NCBI GenBank assembly: GCA_030426705.1
Contig: JAUHXW010000037.1
Location: forward strand, 1 to 14,302
Source of the DNA: Gammaproteobacteria bacterium
GTDB taxonomy: Bacteria > Pseudomonadota > Gammaproteobacteria > Xanthomonadales > Marinicellaceae
Length of the DNA: 14,302 bases
Reading direction: 5' to 3'
In this document: positions 12,532 to 14,302 of the stretch, piece after piece
Numbering within the stretch: position 1 is the stretch's first letter
How the letters are laid out: each line of letters starts with the position of its first letter
The notes under the pieces: generated by a model
Told to the model about the DNA's origin: nothing
The model's database searches: none
The model's input: only the letters and a program-made list of their open reading frames with translations
Position numbers and translations under genes: made by a program

Positions 12532-13782
12532 ATGACATCGAAAAAGACCAAAACCACAAAGCCCAAACGTATCACCGATGTAACCATCAAAAACCTAAAA
12601 CCAAAGGACGGTAAACAATGGAAATTCACCATAGGTGATGGGCTTTTTCTTTTGATTACAAAAACAGGTTCAAAGCTTTGGCGCTATAAATACCGTTTTG
12701 AAGGCAGTGAAAAATCCTTATCTATGGGAAAATATCCGGTAGTAGGGTTAAATGATGCCAAACAGAAACACCTTGAAGCCATGCGCTTGCTTGATCAAGG
12801 TAAAGATCCTTCAGCAGAAAAACAAGCCAAAAAACTAAAGTTAAAAGAAAAAGAATATCAGTTTGAATCAATAGCCAGAGAATGGCACAAAAAGAAATCA
12901 CCAGAATGGACTGAGAAACACGCCAAAGAGGTTTTACATTCATTGGAACGTGATATTTTCCCTCACATTGGTAAACACAAAATGGATGATATTAATTCAC
13001 CTTTACTGTTAAAAGTGCTCAGACGAATTGAAAGCCGTGGCGCTTTGGTTATTGTGAATAAGGTACGCCAACGATGTGAAGCGGTTTTTAAATACGCCAT
13101 CATTACCGGTCGTGCTTCATATAATCCGGCCATTGATTTACAGGGTGCTTTTACCAGTCACAAAAAAGCCAATTACAGGGCTTTAGAGCGTAAAGATATA
13201 CCTGAGTTTATTGAAGCGCTAAACAACTGCACCAGTGACCGTACAATCGTTTTAGGCATTAAATTTGTGATGTACACCATGGCACGCACCAGTGAAGTTA
13301 GGTTTGCCACCTGGGATGAAATCAACTGGGATGATGCGCTTTGGGAAATACCAGAACAGCGCATGAAAGCCTCCAGAAATCACGTGGTTCCACTATCCAG
13401 ACAAGCCATGTCTGTTTTAAAAGAACTCTATGAAATGAACGGCGCATATCCGTATATATTCGCCAGCTACCACAAGCCACATAAGCAGCCAATGTCAGAA
13501 AACGCTATGCTCAGCGTATTGAAGAAAATCAACATGGCTGAGAAAACCACAATACATGGACTGAGAGCAACAGCCTCGACTATACTCAATGAAATGAGTT
13601 TTAATCCTGATTGGATTGAACGCGCTTTGGCTCATGTACCCAGTAATAAAGTCAGAGCTGCCTATAATCGCGCTGAATACCTCAATGACCGCGCCGATAT
13701 GCTACAGCAATGGGCGGATTTTGTGGACTCGGATATCAGTAAAATTATTCCAATAAAAAAAGGAGTCAAAAATGGAAATTAA
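12532..13782 (+). CDS. Tyrosine site-specific integrase of an ssrA-inserted element (P4 type)
   Basis: This 416-residue recombinase inserts and excises the element at the ssrA 3' end. Residues 10-100 are the DUF4102-like N-terminal arm-binding domain (ITDVTIKNLKPKDGKQWKF, GSKLWRYKYRFEGSEKSLSMGKYP, LLDQGKDPSAEK). Residues 110-200 are the core-binding helical domain. The catalytic domain follows with the full set: Arg252 (MARTSEVR), Lys279 (RMKAS), His342 and Arg345 (IHGLRAT), His368 (ALAHVP) and the nucleophile Tyr378 (RAAYNR). Usual P4-family enzymes are 390-430 residues, so it is full length and looks active. ATG at 12532 was chosen over a TTG at 12514, which lies inside a repeat. The gene points away from ssrA, and its last 11 bases overlap the next gene, so excision and cargo expression may be linked. 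Confidence 0.95.
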   Translation: MTSKKTKTTKPKRITDVTIKNLKPKDGKQWKFTIGDGLFLLITKTGSKLWRYKYRFEGSEKSLSMGKYPVVGLNDAKQKHLEAMRLLDQGKDPSAEKQAKKLKLKEKEYQFESIAREWHKKKSPEWTEKHAKEVLHSLERDIFPHIGKHKMDDINSPLLLKVLRRIESRGALVIVNKVRQRCEAVFKYAIITGRASYNPAIDLQGAFTSHKKANYRALERKDIPEFIEALNNCTSDRTIVLGIKFVMYTMARTSEVRFATWDEINWDDALWEIPEQRMKASRNHVVPLSRQAMSVLKELYEMNGAYPYIFASYHKPHKQPMSENAMLSVLKKINMAEKTTIHGLRATASTILNEMSFNPDWIERALAHVPSNKVRAAYNRAEYLNDRADMLQQWADFVDSDISKIIPIKKGVKNGN

Positions 13783-14065
13783 AAAAGTAACACTAGAAGA
13801 TTTAAGAGCATTAAAGGGACAAAGCTTAAGGCGCTGGAGTTATACGGCATCTAAAGACATGCTTACATTCATGATTCCTGGTAAAGTGGAAAGGTATTTG
13901 ATTTTTATATTGTGTCAAAGCATCAAAACAGATCATGTTTGGATAGTTGAAAACCCAAAGATATCAAAGGTTGATGATTTCTCAATTAAAATTGAGGATA
14001 CTGATTTTGAGGTTGTTTGCGAAGAAGTCATCTTTAATAGTGAGTATTTTGGACAATCAAAATGA
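13772..14065 (+). CDS. Unrecognised 97-residue cargo protein
   Basis: I do not recognise the family. The protein is small, soluble and slightly acidic toward its end, with a helix-like start (MEIKKVTLEDLRALKGQ). A mixed region with several hydrophobic strands follows (MLTFMIPGKVERYLIFILCQ, DHVWIVENP, DFSIKIEDTDFEVVCEEVIF). It has no signal peptide, membrane helix or clear catalytic motif. Translation starts at ATG 13772, inside the integrase gene, behind AGGAG spaced seven bases, a strong ribosome binding site. Its stop overlaps the next start by four bases (ATGA). It therefore belongs to an operon led by the integrase. The coding sequence is visibly richer in A and T than the integrase. Directionality factor, immunity or defence component are all possible and none is supported by a motif. 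Confidence 0.78.
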   Translation: MEIKKVTLEDLRALKGQSLRRWSYTASKDMLTFMIPGKVERYLIFILCQSIKTDHVWIVENPKISKVDDFSIKIEDTDFEVVCEEVIFNSEYFGQSK

Positions 14066-14302
14066 CTATTCAGTTTACTAAAAATCAGCTCAAAGCCTTT
14101 GAACATTTACGGCTTGTTTATGACCACACCAATCAAAGATTAGTTAATAAAGGTTATGGTGCGTATGTGCCTCTTGGTTTGGCATTGGTGCAAATAGTCA
14201 CCATTGAAGATTATTATAAACAAGACCTTAGTGATTATGCAGAACGCTATCACCAAAGAATATTTGAGCTTGCAGATATTTTGTATAAAGCAATTTATGA
14301 AG
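14062..14302 (+). CDS. Unrecognised cargo protein, C-terminus outside the window
   Basis: An open frame starts at ATG 14062, overlapping the previous stop (ATGA), and runs 80 codons to the window edge without a stop. The visible part, beginning MTIQFTKNQLKAFEHLRLVYD, is mostly helical and rich in Tyr, His and acidic residues (EDYYKQDLSDYAERYHQRIFELADILYK). It shows no signal peptide or membrane segment and no motif I recognise. The overlap with the preceding gene makes translational coupling and a joint function likely. The complete gene is needed to say more. Confidence 0.7.
   Translation, partial: MTIQFTKNQLKAFEHLRLVYDHTNQRLVNKGYGAYVPLGLALVQIVTIEDYYKQDLSDYAERYHQRIFELADILYKAIYE

Noticed and set aside
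12335..12559. A 74-codon minus-strand frame ending in RRRESNPRP
   Set aside because: It is the antisense of the ssrA 3' end. The ESNPRP tail is the well-known artefact of reading antisense through tRNA-like T arms.

Overview
The window looks like chromosomal DNA of a moderately AT-rich gammaproteobacterium. The evidence is release factor 3, a one-piece tmRNA with a tag one residue from the Escherichia coli one, an elongator tRNA-Met with an encoded CCA end, and TonB-dependent outer-membrane uptake. Gene content and style (paired secreted amidohydrolases, IPTL-like C-terminal anchors) recall marine lineages such as Marinicella, but that placement is a guess from memory. Most genes are on the minus strand.

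Layout. (1) 1-4307, minus: a translationally coupled operon for exported proteins. It runs chalcone isomerase-like protein, then a 1000-residue double-domain amidohydrolase, then a second amidohydrolase cut by the window edge. Stops and starts overlap by 1 and 4 bases. Its promoter sits so close to the first ATG that the mRNA should be leaderless. (2) 4320-5226: a tRNA-Met gene between two related, hairpin-rich repeat elements whose stems show paired substitutions. (3) 5227-5877, plus: a secreted, membrane-anchored protein of unknown function, convergent with prfC. (4) 5911-10263, minus: prfC, a TonB-dependent receptor with two His/Asp/Glu-rich insertions, and a small exported Cys/His protein. 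The last two look like a transition-metal (probably zinc) uptake module. A strong intrinsic terminator lies directly against the prfC start codon. (5) 10332-11675, minus: a toxin-antitoxin-like pair (DUF4258-like protein plus HTH protein) with a perfect 19-bp palindrome over its promoter and ribosome binding site, and an unknown four-helix membrane protein. (6) 11731-12370, plus: a degenerate copy of the ssrA 5' end followed by the intact ssrA gene with its own promoter. (7) 12371-14302, plus: the left end of an integrative element inserted at the ssrA 3' end. It has a tyrosine integrase preceded by G-rich direct repeats and two unrecognised cargo genes overlapping it in an operon.

The least explained parts are the covarying hairpin elements around the tRNA gene, the extra ssrA 5' fragment, the pair of apparently leaderless promoters of one design (TTGAAT, 17 bp, TATAAT or TATATT, then 6-7 bp to ATG), and the integrase-coupled cargo that runs off the end.
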